From: Pseudanabaena biceps
Lineage (GTDB): Bacteria > Cyanobacteriota > Cyanobacteriia > Pseudanabaenales > Pseudanabaenaceae
DNA length: 64,000 bases
Direction: 5' to 3'
Assembly: GCA_013361095.1 (NCBI GenBank)
Contig: JAATWA010000001.1
Span: forward strand, 3,255,001-3,319,000
Under the pieces are notes generated by a model. The model was not told the DNA's origin and ran no database searches. It saw only the letters and a list, made by a program, of their open reading frames with translations. This document shows, piece by piece, positions 18,572 to 27,324 of the stretch (positions within the stretch are counted from its first letter, which is position 1; every line of letters begins with the position of its first letter). Made by a program: the position numbers and the translations under genes.

Positions 18572-19912
18572 TTATGCAAAATCCTTGACTCTCTCTTTCC
18601 AATATGCGGCTCTTAGTTTATCAAATTCATTCCTATCAATTTGGGATTTTTCAGCATAACGATGTAAAGTCTTAGAATATTCGTTATGCTCTGTATTTGT
18701 AAGTTCAATAATAGTCCCATTATTCTGCTGTTTCATGTGATGAAGATTTACAGGTTTCCCATCACGTCCAATTGGGGCTAAGCCTTGTGTCATTCTATCC
18801 CGATTAGATTGTCCAGCAGCATTAATATATTCTTTGTCGAATATATCCCTTTTTACAAATTCCTGTCCTTTATATTTAGCTTTTTTTCCACTGTCGATAA
18901 AACTCTTTTCAAGTTTAGTCATACGCCTTCTGGTGTCTTCTATGACTTTCTTTGCACCATGCTTCTCTAAATAATCTAATCCATTTTCAAAAGTAGCAAC
19001 CTCTTCGTAAAATTTATTGTCAACTTTACCTATACTTTGATAGGTCTTAATAGCCTTATCTCCACCAATTTTTAGTAAAGTAGAAGTCTTCTTCCCAAAG
19101 GCTGTTCCAAATTCAATCAGTTCTTTGAAGTCAGCTACATTTTTAGACTTTTCCAATAATTTAATAGTTGATGGGAGACCTACTTTTTCACTTAAACGCC
19201 CAATGTCAGAGAATAAACCTCCTAAATGGCTTAGGTCTTTCGTTTTAACGGCTATAGCTGCTCCCTCCTGCAAAAATTTACCTAGCCAAAGCGGTATCTT
19301 ACCCAACTTATTTGCTATTTTTAGAATTGTGATACTAGATTTTGCCCCTACTGCAACTGGGCTAAGATTACTATATACCGCATATCCAGTTGCCAAGAGT
19401 CCTATTGAAGATAAAGCAGTAGAAACCTTGTCAACTTCTTTACCTTGGACGAAATTGATACCATTCTTTCCTAAATCACGAATATCACCTACACCAACAA
19501 AGTCAGCTAGTTCTACTGCAATTTGACCATAAACTTCATCACTTTCACCAAAAAAGATTCCTGACTTTACTTTTCCAAGTTGATAAAGCCAATCTTTACG
19601 AGTCTGTTGAATTTTATCATCAAGATTTATAGCTTCAGGGTCTTCATTCACATAGTCATAGTCCATGAAGTAAGACAGATAATCATCCGCTTCAACAAAT
19701 TTTTTTTCTGCAACAAGCCCTTTAACTGTTGGTAGGGGATTGATTCTGTCTAGATTATAAAACTCACTTTCAGCACTTGTTGGAGATACCCAAAAAACAA
19801 AAAGAACAAAGAAAGAAATTGATAGTGTTAATACTAACTTTTTCAGCTTATCAATATCGAATGTCTTTTGAGAATTGAATTTGTCAAATATTAATAAGTC
19901 TTTTGAATACAT
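18572..19912 (-). CDS. Exported toxin with C-terminal LHH (HNH/EndoVII) nuclease domain
   Basis: A 446-residue protein. Residues about 26-46 are a hydrophobic export segment (LVLTLSISFFVLFVFWV) followed by the possible signal-peptidase site PTSA-ES. The middle (about 90-300) is rich in amphipathic and glycine-containing helices without a family I know. The last 90 residues hold a predicted LHH nuclease: DGKPVNLHHMKQQ, GTIIELTNTEHNEY and SKTLHRYAE, matching the NLHH/TxxELTxxxH/LH pattern of that HNH/EndoVII branch. Immediately downstream is a SUKH immunity gene, and 78 bp upstream a membrane coiled-coil gene in the same direction. Best reading: a contact- or vesicle-delivered antibacterial nuclease. 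Delivery route unknown. Confidence 0.85.
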   Translation of the reverse strand: MYSKDLLIFDKFNSQKTFDIDKLKKLVLTLSISFFVLFVFWVSPTSAESEFYNLDRINPLPTVKGLVAEKKFVEADDYLSYFMDYDYVNEDPEAINLDDKIQQTRKDWLYQLGKVKSGIFFGESDEVYGQIAVELADFVGVGDIRDLGKNGINFVQGKEVDKVSTALSSIGLLATGYAVYSNLSPVAVGAKSSITILKIANKLGKIPLWLGKFLQEGAAIAVKTKDLSHLGGLFSDIGRLSEKVGLPSTIKLLEKSKNVADFKELIEFGTAFGKKTSTLLKIGGDKAIKTYQSIGKVDNKFYEEVATFENGLDYLEKHGAKKVIEDTRRRMTKLEKSFIDSGKKAKYKGQEFVKRDIFDKEYINAAGQSNRDRMTQGLAPIGRDGKPVNLHHMKQQNNGTIIELTNTEHNEYSKTLHRYAEKSQIDRNEFDKLRAAYWKERVKDFA

Positions 19913-19990
19913 AGATTTTATCTTGCTTTTACAAAATGTAATGGTTAGCTAAGTCTTATAAGATAGTTAAATAATTTAAGCAAAGTCAAA

Positions 19991-20677
19991 CTATTTAAGA
20001 AGAGACTCTAACTCTTGGGATAATAATGTTTGCTCTTGTCTAATCAATTCTAAACGGCTTAAAATCTCTGCAACCCGTTTTTGAGATTTAGTTTTTTGAT
20101 TATCATCATCTTTCTGCAAAGACTTTGAAATAAACATCCAACTGTTAGAAAATATCTTAAAGGGATAGGTCAGAACAAACAGCCAAAACTTCTCAGTTAT
20201 CCTAGATATCGCTCCTAGTAATCCTGAAAATAAAAACAACCCTAACAGCAATATCCCAAAAGATTGTAAAGGATGATTTATCAACCAAACAAGTTGAGGA
20301 TGCTGATCAATCCAACCATTCAAAGATGAGTTAATTGAAGACTGAATACCATCTGACAATGTTTGGTTTAAACTATCAATTTTTTCGATAGTAGTCTGCA
20401 AAGAGTCTTGTAGAGTATTCGTTGCATTAGTTATGCTGTTGAGTAGTTGACCGCTTTTTTCTGTAACATTGCTTAGAGTGCTACTAGCGGCTTCAGTAAT
20501 AGTGTCTCTTGCCCTTCCTGTAGCTTGATTGATAGTTTCAACAGACTGACTAGTGTTTTCTAAGACTGTACTTTTAGTTTGCTGAACATTTTGATTGACA
20601 CTATCTACAGCATTACCAACAAGGTTCTTAACATTTTGTAGATTTTTTGTAAAGTCTTCTGGCAAAGAAATTTGCAT
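19991..20677 (-). CDS. Coiled-coil membrane protein, first gene of the toxin operon
   Basis: A 228-residue protein not assigned to a family. Residues about 10-125 are a long S/T/N/Q-rich heptad region resembling phasin or apolipoprotein-like helices. Residues about 135-155 (FGILLLGLFLFSGLLGAI) form a membrane helix and a second hydrophobic stretch follows (FWLFVLTYPFKIF). The C-terminal 45 residues are a charged coiled coil ending SQELESLLK. It precedes the exported LHH toxin by 78 bp on the same strand, so it may share its transcript. A role in toxin release or membrane insertion is speculation. Confidence 0.75.
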   Translation of the reverse strand: MQISLPEDFTKNLQNVKNLVGNAVDSVNQNVQQTKSTVLENTSQSVETINQATGRARDTITEAASSTLSNVTEKSGQLLNSITNATNTLQDSLQTTIEKIDSLNQTLSDGIQSSINSSLNGWIDQHPQLVWLINHPLQSFGILLLGLFLFSGLLGAISRITEKFWLFVLTYPFKIFSNSWMFISKSLQKDDDNQKTKSQKRVAEILSRLELIRQEQTLLSQELESLLK

Positions 20678-20861
20678 AAATTATATTAGAAAAAGCCCTA
20701 AATTATCATAACTAAAAATAAAAACAAAGTAAATATTTATTGATTACAACTTTTTTTTGTGGCAATTTTTATATTAGGTAAATCAGAGGATTGGCTACTA
20801 CTAGGTCGGTTATACTAATTTTCTAGTTATGCCTATTTTTCACCACCATGAGGGTATCTAA

Positions 20862-21113
20862 GTGAGAGCAGTAGAAGTCACAGGTACGATTGATCGCCAA
20901 GGGCATTTATTGTTAGATCAACCCTTCGATGTTGATATATCTAGCCGAGTTAGGGTGATTGTGTTGTTTTCTGAACCGATAGAAAATACAGAAATTGATC
21001 CCGATGACACGCCGATTGAGGAGGTTAAGGCTAGTTTGAAGAGAGCTTTTCAGCAAGCCAAAGCAGGGCAAACTAGACCAATTTCTGAATTGTGGGACAG
21101 AATTGATGCTTAG
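20862..21113 (+). CDS. Type II antitoxin (cyanobacterial type)
   Basis: An 83-residue protein with an N-terminal beta-rich AbrB-like or similar DNA-binding segment (EVTGTIDRQGHLLLDQPFDV) and a helical toxin-binding tail (EEVKASLKRAFQQAKAG, ISELWDRIDA). Cyanobacterial antitoxins paired with RelE-like toxins often end this way. GTG start at 20862 with GAGGG seven bases upstream. Its stop lies inside the first codons of the toxin gene, so the two are coupled. Confidence 0.82.
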   Translation: MRAVEVTGTIDRQGHLLLDQPFDVDISSRVRVIVLFSEPIENTEIDPDDTPIEEVKASLKRAFQQAKAGQTRPISELWDRIDA

Positions 21114-21468
21114 TGAAAATAGTGTTGTTTCTATCAGGTTTGCTGATGAATTTGAGGAGAATGTATACCGCCTGTCAAAAAGATTTCGTAATATTCGCAA
21201 AGATATTGTGAGTGTGATCGAGCAAATTCAAGCTGGTAATTTTGTGGGCGATCGCCTTGCTGGTCTGGGGGAAGATTATTTTGTTGTCAAGGTCAGGGTA
21301 AAAAACAGCAATATTCAAAAGGGAAAGAGTGCGGGGTATCGGTTGGTTTATCAGGTTGAGTCAGCAGTTAGCGTGCTTTTGTTGACGATTTACTCAAAGA
21401 GCGATCGCGATGATATTAGTGCATCGGAAGTCTTGGATATTTTGGCTTCTATTTTTGATGGTGAATAG
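21106..21468 (+). CDS. RelE/ParE-superfamily toxin
   Basis: A 120-residue toxin partner of the preceding antitoxin. Family features: FADEFEENVYRLSKRFRNI at the N-terminus, GNFVGDRLAGLG, then KGKSAGYRLVYQV and LLLTIYSKSDRDDI, the usual RelE-like core with conserved GYR-Y and TIYSKS segments. ATG at 21106; a TTG at 21103 is the alternative. It overlaps the antitoxin stop by eight bases. The target is presumably translating mRNA, which is inferred from the family. Confidence 0.85.
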   Translation: MLSENSVVSIRFADEFEENVYRLSKRFRNIRKDIVSVIEQIQAGNFVGDRLAGLGEDYFVVKVRVKNSNIQKGKSAGYRLVYQVESAVSVLLLTIYSKSDRDDISASEVLDILASIFDGE

Positions 21469-21627
21469 GCGATCGCTAAGAGATACTAAGATGCTGAGTA
21501 CAAAGAATTCTTGCTATCAGCGCGAAGCGCCGCCATTGCATAGCTAAAGTAGAGTTTCGCTCCCATAGGAGTGTAACTTTCATAGTTTTAGTACAATGAA
21601 GATATTCGTTCAATTTGCCATGCTGAT

Positions 21628-22707
21628 ATGACTGTTAATACCTTGCCAACTTCTGCTCAAAAAAACCTACCACTATTGGGGCGATCGCTTGCTGAGCTTA
21701 CCGAATGGACAGAATCGCAAGGACAGCCACGCTATCGTGGTAAACAGCTTTATGAGTGGCTCTATAGCAAGGGAGCGCGCAGTCTCGAAGATATCACAGT
21801 GTTTCCCAAGGCATGGCGAGAAGAATTTGCCGCTAACCCCACCGTAGAATTTGGGCGATCGCAGATTGCACTGCATAAGCAAACTCGCGACGGGACAGAA
21901 AAATTTTTATTAAAACTAGATGATGGTGAAATTGTCGAAACCGTTGGTATTCCCACGAGCAAGCGTTTGACAGTTTGTGTTTCTACACAGATCGGCTGTC
22001 CAATGGCTTGTGATTTTTGTGCTACAGGTAAAGGTGGCTTTCGGCGTAACTTAGAAAAGCATGAAATCATTGATCAAGTGCTAACAGTGCAAGATGTAAT
22101 GCAGCAGCGCGTTAGCCATATCGTGTTTATGGGTATGGGCGAACCGTTGCTCAATTATGAAAATCTAGTCGGTGCGATCGCGGTAATCAACAAAGATATT
22201 GGCATTGGTCAGCGTAATATCACGGTTTCCACCGTCGGCATCCCCAATCAAATTCCTAGATTTGCCAGAGAACATTTACAAGTTACACTTGCCGTCAGTT
22301 TACATGCACCCACACAACAGGTTCGCGCTCAAGTAATTCCTTCAGCAGATCGCTATCCTCTGGAATCCCTAATGGATGACTGTCGCGCCTATGTAGACAT
22401 CACAGGTAGAAGAATTAGTTTTGAATATACGATGCTTGCTGGCATTAATGACTCCGCCGAACAAGCCTATCAGCTTTCTCAATTGATTCGGGGTTTTCAA
22501 AGTCACGTTAACTTGATCCCCTATAATCCTGTCAGTGACGCTGACTATAAACGCCCTAGCGAAAGAGCGATTCAAACTTTTGTACAAGTTTTAGAAGACT
22601 CTAGAATCGCCGTAAGTGTCAGACGCACCAGAGGATTGGAAGCTGACGCGGCTTGTGGACAGTTGCGAGGTCAGCATCAAATGGCAGAAAAGCAAGTCCA
22701 ATTCTGA
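21628..22707 (+). CDS. rlmN: 23S rRNA (adenine-2503-C2) methyltransferase, also acting on tRNA
   Basis: Radical-SAM methylase that modifies A2503 of 23S rRNA and A37 of some tRNAs. 359 residues, the normal length. The iron-sulfur motif is [11 protein letters not shown], followed by GGFRRNL. Other motifs: [29 protein letters not shown] and PYNPV. The C-terminal Cys used as methyl carrier lies in [12 protein letters not shown], and the other conserved Cys in the domain is retained, so the enzyme looks active. ATG at 21628. Confidence 0.97.
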   Translation: MTVNTLPTSAQKNLPLLGRSLAELTEWTESQGQPRYRGKQLYEWLYSKGARSLEDITVFPKAWREEFAANPTVEFGRSQIALHKQTRDGTEKFLLKLDDGEIVETVGIPTSKRLTVCVSTQIGCPMACDFCATGKGGFRRNLEKHEIIDQVLTVQDVMQQRVSHIVFMGMGEPLLNYENLVGAIAVINKDIGIGQRNITVSTVGIPNQIPRFAREHLQVTLAVSLHAPTQQVRAQVIPSADRYPLESLMDDCRAYVDITGRRISFEYTMLAGINDSAEQAYQLSQLIRGFQSHVNLIPYNPVSDADYKRPSERAIQTFVQVLEDSRIAVSVRRTRGLEADAACGQLRGQHQMAEKQVQF

Positions 22708-22730
22708 TTATTCAGCAATTCTCATTATGA

Positions 22731-22783
22731 AACCAATTTTGGGGTTTGCAGCGCCTAAGGCGCTGCAAACCCCAAAATTGGTT
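22731..22783. repeat. Perfect hairpin, cassette-A copy 1
   Basis: 25-bp arms AACCAATTTTGGGGTTTGCA... with core GCGCC-TAA-GGCGC. Preceded by AATTCTCATTATGA, a leader shared with three other copies in the window (25371-25493, 27100-27154, 60706-60762). It is one of three hairpins in the rlmN-kinase gap (22708-23069), which holds no gene. Confidence 0.9.
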
Positions 22784-22817
22784 GTTTGAAAGCCAGCCTA
22801 TGCTGGCTTTCAAACAA
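22782..22817. repeat. Perfect hairpin, 16-bp arms
   Basis: Arms TTGTTTGAAAGCCAGC around the loop CTAT, abutting the previous hairpin and sharing two bases with it. The AGCCAGC core recurs at 25384-25436. Confidence 0.88.
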
Positions 22818-22844
22818 ATAAAGCAATTTCTGAGCTTATAAACC

Positions 22845-22897
22845 CCAAGAAATTTTGTAAAAGTGTTGCTACGCAACACTTTTACAAAATTTCTTGG
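22845..22897. repeat. Perfect hairpin, 25-bp AT-rich arms
   Basis: Arms starting CCAAGAAATTTTGTAAAAGT around the loop TAC, followed by the GCGCAAAGTGCTGTA tail also seen beside 6451-6503, 45504-45534 and 54229-54279. Confidence 0.9.
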
Positions 22898-23069
22898 TTC
22901 TGGCTTAAGCGCAAAGTGCTGTAATTTTTATAATGGAAATTGCTAGTGAAACAACCCCTTACTTCACTAATTCTAAATATTATGTAATATTTGACGAAGA
23001 TCGACTTGCGAGACAGTGGAACAAATGTCAAAATGAAAGAATGGGAATATAAATATCTCCCTGTTAATA

Positions 23070-25358
23070 TTGGCTCAAATAACTATGCTCGGTAAAACCC
23101 TGACTGGGCGCTATAAAGTTGTCAAGCAACTCGGCGGCGGCGGCTTCAGCCACACATTTATAGCAGAGGACGGATATTTGCCCGATCGCCCATCCTGCGT
23201 GATCAAACAGCTTAAACCTGCGTCCTCACAGGCGGATATTTTAAGGATTTCTCGCGAATTATTTGATAAAGAAGCAAAAGTACTTTATCGATTAGGCAAG
23301 CATGATTGCATTCCTAGCTTACTAGCGCACTTTGAAGAAGATGAGGAATTTTTCTTAGCGCAAGAGCTAATCGAAGGCAATGTATTAACTCAAGAAGTCA
23401 GAGCGGGGCAACGTCTGGGAGAACAGTACACCATCGATTTTTTGATGGATATTTTACCGACCCTTGATTTTGTGCATCGACAACAGGTAATTCACCGCGA
23501 TATTAAACCGAGCAATTTAATTCGCCGTGAAGCTGATCACAAAATTGTATTGATTGATTTTGGGGCTGTCAAAGAAGTTCGTACTCAACCAATCAGTCAA
23601 TTGGGGCATACTTCGAGCTTGGTAATTGGTTCACCGGGATATATGCCCAATGAACAATATAGTGGCAAGACTATGTTTGCTAGTGATATTTATGCAGTGG
23701 GAATGATTGCACTGCAATGTCTGACAGGACTAGCTCCTAGTCAAATGCCCGAAGATCCAATTACTAGTGAATTCCGTTGGCACGATCTCGCCTATGTCAC
23801 CCCCACCTTAGCAAACATAATTGATAAAATGGTGCGGTTTGACTTCCGTCAACGCTATCAGTCTGCCAAAGAAGTTCTCGAAGCCTTAAATCCTCTGCTT
23901 AGTCGATCGCAAGCCAATACTATTGTTAGTAAAGTGATTCCTTCGTTAGTAGATGTATCAGAAGAACTAGGCTTAGCATCTGAACAAAGTAAAAGCTTCG
24001 TTGATGTATTAATCGATGGAGTTTCTGATGATTTAGAAATGAGTGAAGATCCGATTAGGGCTAAAAAGTTAATCTGTTTAGTCTGTACTGGTATTTTAGA
24101 GAATGATCTAGATCGATTAAATAATTTTAGTTTTGTGGAATTGTTGCAGGATTTGTATCAGCAGTTTCCCACTATTGAAACAATGAAAGAGAATCTGGTC
24201 AAAGCCGTTAAGACGATCGCTGTCCAGAAGCAACGTCAATACTTAGTAGTTGCCAAGTTTGTATTTAACGCAGTTTCTAAAATTTATCCACAATCACCCA
24301 GATCTAAAGTTAGTGAATCATCAAAATCGTCACCGAACAATGCAGTTGGTCATTCAGTAGCAGAGATGGCGGCGATCTCACCTGTTTATCAGGTTAGCCA
24401 TTTGGTGATTAATGCAGGATCAGCACAGCTTGTTGCGCCTCTTGATACTCCTCCACCATTACCACCTGAAGCCTATGGAGAAATTGTTGCGCCTAAGGCT
24501 CCTGAAGAGCAAATTCCTGTTGAAACCTACCCTAATGAGGAAGATGATATCTACATATGGGTTGCCAATGATATTGATACAGATGCTCAGCAAATGCGCC
24601 TCAAAAAGCTTTTGTACTTTACCTATCAAGATATTTGGGAAAGTGATCTGCGTTTGTTAAATAGTTTGAATTGGGCGGAGCTATTGCGAGAATTAGTCTC
24701 TTTTATGCCAACTTTTCCGCAATTAATGGCGCTAATTAAAGAAGCTGTACAGCGAGTTTCTAAGCCCAAAGAATATATGACCATTGGTAACTTGTTGCTT
24801 ACAAAGCTAGAGCCTCTATATCCTGATCATGGTAATTTCAGTCAGGTAGAGGCGATCGCAACTTCCAGTGTTGCCTTCTATCCTGAGACTGAACATCCCA
24901 ATGTAGTTACTCCTGTCAAGATTCCCTTTGATCCGCAAATTGCTAGTAATTTGTTTGATCAAAGGCTAGAACTGATGCGATTTACTAATTCGATGAGGGC
25001 AAAAATTGTCCTGTTTTCTGTGCTTTATTATCGCTTTGATCCTGATCGCGACAATTGGCAAGAGCTTTGTTCTCATAGTTTAGATAGTTTATTGAGACAA
25101 CTCTTTTATGCTTATTCTTCCTTTGACAAAGTCGAAAGTATTATTTGGCAGACAGCGCGATCGTTTAATGAATCCAGTTATGAGCAATCTGCTAGTTATA
25201 TTCTCCAAGCAATAAAGACACTATACGATCAGCTTGTGGCGAAGTTTATGCTCCACCCTGCGGAAGGAAGCTTATCGTCCTCGGGAGATAGTGAATTTAC
25301 ACAGCCGAATATGATTGTGTATCCAAGTAGTGATGATGATACTTGTCAATTTGTATAA
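23070..25358 (+). CDS. Serine/threonine protein kinase with triplicated helical C-terminal repeats
   Basis: A 762-residue (TTG start 23070) or 757-residue (ATG 23085, MLGKTLTGRYKVV, closer to relatives) kinase. The Hanks-type domain spans about residues 10-285: glycine loop LGGGGFSHTF, VIKQ Lys, catalytic HRDIKPSNLI, DFGAVKEV, and the YMPNEQYSGK segment typical of cyanobacterial Pkn2-like kinases. After it come three diverged copies of a roughly 100-residue helical unit (about 310-410, 490-590, 620-722), each with a pattern of R-x-K-(K/I)-L/V, a D-x-x-x-(L/W) acid cluster, (E/D)LLRxL and a closing L-Y-(P/D). Linkers are proline- and serine-rich. No membrane segment. The repeat family is not known to me. 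Confidence 0.9.
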   Translation: MAQITMLGKTLTGRYKVVKQLGGGGFSHTFIAEDGYLPDRPSCVIKQLKPASSQADILRISRELFDKEAKVLYRLGKHDCIPSLLAHFEEDEEFFLAQELIEGNVLTQEVRAGQRLGEQYTIDFLMDILPTLDFVHRQQVIHRDIKPSNLIRREADHKIVLIDFGAVKEVRTQPISQLGHTSSLVIGSPGYMPNEQYSGKTMFASDIYAVGMIALQCLTGLAPSQMPEDPITSEFRWHDLAYVTPTLANIIDKMVRFDFRQRYQSAKEVLEALNPLLSRSQANTIVSKVIPSLVDVSEELGLASEQSKSFVDVLIDGVSDDLEMSEDPIRAKKLICLVCTGILENDLDRLNNFSFVELLQDLYQQFPTIETMKENLVKAVKTIAVQKQRQYLVVAKFVFNAVSKIYPQSPRSKVSESSKSSPNNAVGHSVAEMAAISPVYQVSHLVINAGSAQLVAPLDTPPPLPPEAYGEIVAPKAPEEQIPVETYPNEEDDIYIWVANDIDTDAQQMRLKKLLYFTYQDIWESDLRLLNSLNWAELLRELVSFMPTFPQLMALIKEAVQRVSKPKEYMTIGNLLLTKLEPLYPDHGNFSQVEAIATSSVAFYPETEHPNVVTPVKIPFDPQIASNLFDQRLELMRFTNSMRAKIVLFSVLYYRFDPDRDNWQELCSHSLDSLLRQLFYAYSSFDKVESIIWQTARSFNESSYEQSASYILQAIKTLYDQLVAKFMLHPAEGSLSSSGDSEFTQPNMIVYPSSDDDTCQFV

Positions 25359-25370
25359 AAGAGAATCAGC

Positions 25371-25493
25371 AATTCTCATTATAAAAATTAGTTTTTTGAA
25401 AGCCAGCCTACGGCTGGCTTTCAAAAAACTAATTTTGGGATTTGCAGCGCCTAAGGCGCTGCAAATCCCAAAATTGGTTTCATAATGAGAATT
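25371..25493. repeat. Composite cruciform: outer stem enclosing two hairpins (cassette-A copy 2)
   Basis: A 12-bp outer stem AATTCTCATTAT (25371-25382) and complement (25482-25493) encloses two perfect hairpins: 25384-25436 (25-bp arms, loop TAC) and 25431-25475 (21-bp arms, loop TAA), which share six bases. The right half is the inverted form of the cassette at 22717-22783. Confidence 0.88.
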
Positions 25494-25510
25494 TTCGCGC
25501 CGCCCTTGAA

Positions 25511-25547
25511 TAATTGCAGTGCGCGGCAAAGCCGCGCACTGCAATTA
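25511..25547. repeat. Perfect hairpin, 17-bp arms
   Basis: Arms TAATTGCAGTGCGCGGC around the loop AAA, 13 bp beyond the end of the gatA stop codon. It could end gatA transcripts, but it lacks a T-tract. Confidence 0.85.
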
Positions 25548-25559
25548 AGAAGAGAGTGG

Positions 25560-27020
25560 CTATAGGCTAGGATTTTTTTGATGCCACTCTGTTGATTGCT
25601 CATAGCCATAGGCAACTTGCAACAACACATCTTCACGCAAAACATTAGAAATCATCTGTAAACCAATGGGCATTCCCTTTGAGTCAAATCCACAGGGAAT
25701 ACTGATTCCTGGTAAACCAGCGAGATTCACAGGAATTGTCATCAAGTCTGACAGATACATACCAAGAGGATCTTCAGTTTTGCTACCCGCTTTAAATGCG
25801 GTAGTTGGCGCAGTCGGACAAACTAATACATCAACTTGCTCAAAGGCTTTTTGGAAATCTTGCACAATTAAAGTTCTGACTTTCTGAGCTTTGAGATAAT
25901 AAGCATCGTAATAACCTGCGGAGAGAACATAGGTTCCAATCATGATCCGCCGCTTTACCTCTGTGCCAAATCCATGCTCGCGGGTATTCTCATACATACT
26001 TAGCAAATTGGCAGCACTTTCATCGCGGAAGCCATACTTTACACCGTCATATCTGGCGAGATTAGCCGAAGCCTCAGATGGGGCAATGATGTAGTAAGTG
26101 GGTAAACCGTAGCGAAAACGCGGACAAGAAATTTCATACACCTCTGCACCCATGCTTTCCATATGGGCGATCGCCTTTCTTACCGCTGCTTCCACTTCAC
26201 TATCCAGACCCTCGCCAAAGGTTTCTGTAATTACACCAACTTTTTTACCCTTTAGGGACTGGGTGAGGTCGGGGGTGAGTAAGGCAGCATAGTCGGGAAC
26301 TTCGAGTTTGATGCTGGTGGAATCTTTGGGGTCATAACCTGCGATCGCGCCCAAAAATATAGCCGCATCTTCAACGCTATTAGCAAAAGGGCCAATCTGG
26401 TCGAGGGATGATGCAAAGGCAACTAGTCCAAAGCGGGACACCAATCCATAGGTGGGCTTTAAGCCGACTACCCCACAAAATGAAGCGGGTTGACGGATTG
26501 AGCCGCCCGTATCGGAGCCAGTGGCAATCACACATTCGCCACCCGAAACTGCCGCCGCCGATCCGCCCGATGATCCACCAGGTACATATTCCGTATTCCA
26601 AGGATTAGCAGTCAGCGCGATCGCGGAGTTTTCTGTCGAGCTTCCCATTGCAAATTCATCGAGGTTAGTTTTGCCAACCATTACTGATCCTGCGGCGCGA
26701 AGTTTGGCAGTAATCGTAGCTTCGTAAGGCGGCACAAAGTTTTTCAACATCTTGGAGCCACAGGTGGTGGGCATTCCCTTGACACACATATTGTCTTTAA
26801 TGCCGATGGGGACACCTGCGAGTGCTGGTAATTTTTCACCTGCGGCGATCGCGGCATCGATGGCTTGGGCTTGGGCGATCGCGATTTCGGGGGTGACAGT
26901 AACAAAACTATGTAATTTCGGTTCAAGCCGATTAATGCGCTCTAAAAACTCTTGAGCAATCTCAGTTGCCGAGCGTTCTTTACTAGTTAAGGTTTGGCGA
27001 ATTTGCTTGATCGAAAGCAT
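25560..27020 (-). CDS. gatA: Aspartyl/glutamyl-tRNA amidotransferase subunit A
   Basis: Amidase subunit of GatCAB. It hydrolyses glutamine and delivers ammonia for Glu-tRNA(Gln) to Gln-tRNA(Gln) conversion, which cyanobacteria need. 486 residues, normal length. The Ser-cisSer-Lys triad is visible: Lys in [14 protein letters not shown], the signature [14 protein letters not shown], and the nucleophile region [17 protein letters not shown] leading to [17 protein letters not shown] start at 27020. gatB and gatC are not nearby, as is usual in cyanobacteria. Confidence 0.97.
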   Translation of the reverse strand: MLSIKQIRQTLTSKERSATEIAQEFLERINRLEPKLHSFVTVTPEIAIAQAQAIDAAIAAGEKLPALAGVPIGIKDNMCVKGMPTTCGSKMLKNFVPPYEATITAKLRAAGSVMVGKTNLDEFAMGSSTENSAIALTANPWNTEYVPGGSSGGSAAAVSGGECVIATGSDTGGSIRQPASFCGVVGLKPTYGLVSRFGLVAFASSLDQIGPFANSVEDAAIFLGAIAGYDPKDSTSIKLEVPDYAALLTPDLTQSLKGKKVGVITETFGEGLDSEVEAAVRKAIAHMESMGAEVYEISCPRFRYGLPTYYIIAPSEASANLARYDGVKYGFRDESAANLLSMYENTREHGFGTEVKRRIMIGTYVLSAGYYDAYYLKAQKVRTLIVQDFQKAFEQVDVLVCPTAPTTAFKAGSKTEDPLGMYLSDLMTIPVNLAGLPGISIPCGFDSKGMPIGLQMISNVLREDVLLQVAYGYEQSTEWHQKNPSL

Positions 27021-27099
27021 AAAGACTTTAGTACGGTATGGGGCAGAGCTTTTAGTATATAGCGCCTAGCTATACAGCTAAAAAGTAAAATTTACCACA

Positions 27100-27154
27100 A
27101 AACCAATTTTGGAGTTTTCAGAGCCTTCGGCGCTGAAAACTCCAAAATTGGTTT
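27100..27154. repeat. Near-perfect hairpin, cassette-A copy 3
   Basis: 26-bp arms with one mismatch, AAACCAATTTTGGAGTTTTC..., loop TTC. Inverted relative to copy 1. The flank CATGATTAGAATTTCTGAAT is a diverged form of the cassette leader. Lies in the gatA-sqdX gap (27021-27324), which also holds the hairpin at 27207-27252 and no other gene. Confidence 0.85.
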
Positions 27155-27206
27155 CATGATTAGAATTTCTGAATGCGCCGTCAGTAGATTTTTGGGCTTT
27201 GCCGCA

Positions 27207-27252
27207 AAAAAAACAAAAAACTATGGCGTTAGCCATAGTTTTTTGTTTTTTT
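27207..27252. terminator. A/T-tract hairpin upstream of sqdX
   Basis: 21-bp arms with A7 and T7 tracts and the core CTATGGC-GTTA-GCCATAG. It looks like a bidirectional terminator but lies upstream of both divergent genes (gatA left, sqdX right), so it may insulate their promoters or attenuate sqdX. Confidence 0.6.
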
Positions 27253-27324
27253 ATATTAAGACGAGAGTCGGCACATAGTATGATTCTTGCAGACCACAGC
27301 CATCGATCCCGTACAGCCATCACT

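Noticed and set aside
27199..27324. 42-residue N-terminal extension of SqdX
   Set aside because: The codons come from the A/T-tract hairpin at 27207-27252 and the family starts at MRIAIFTETF.
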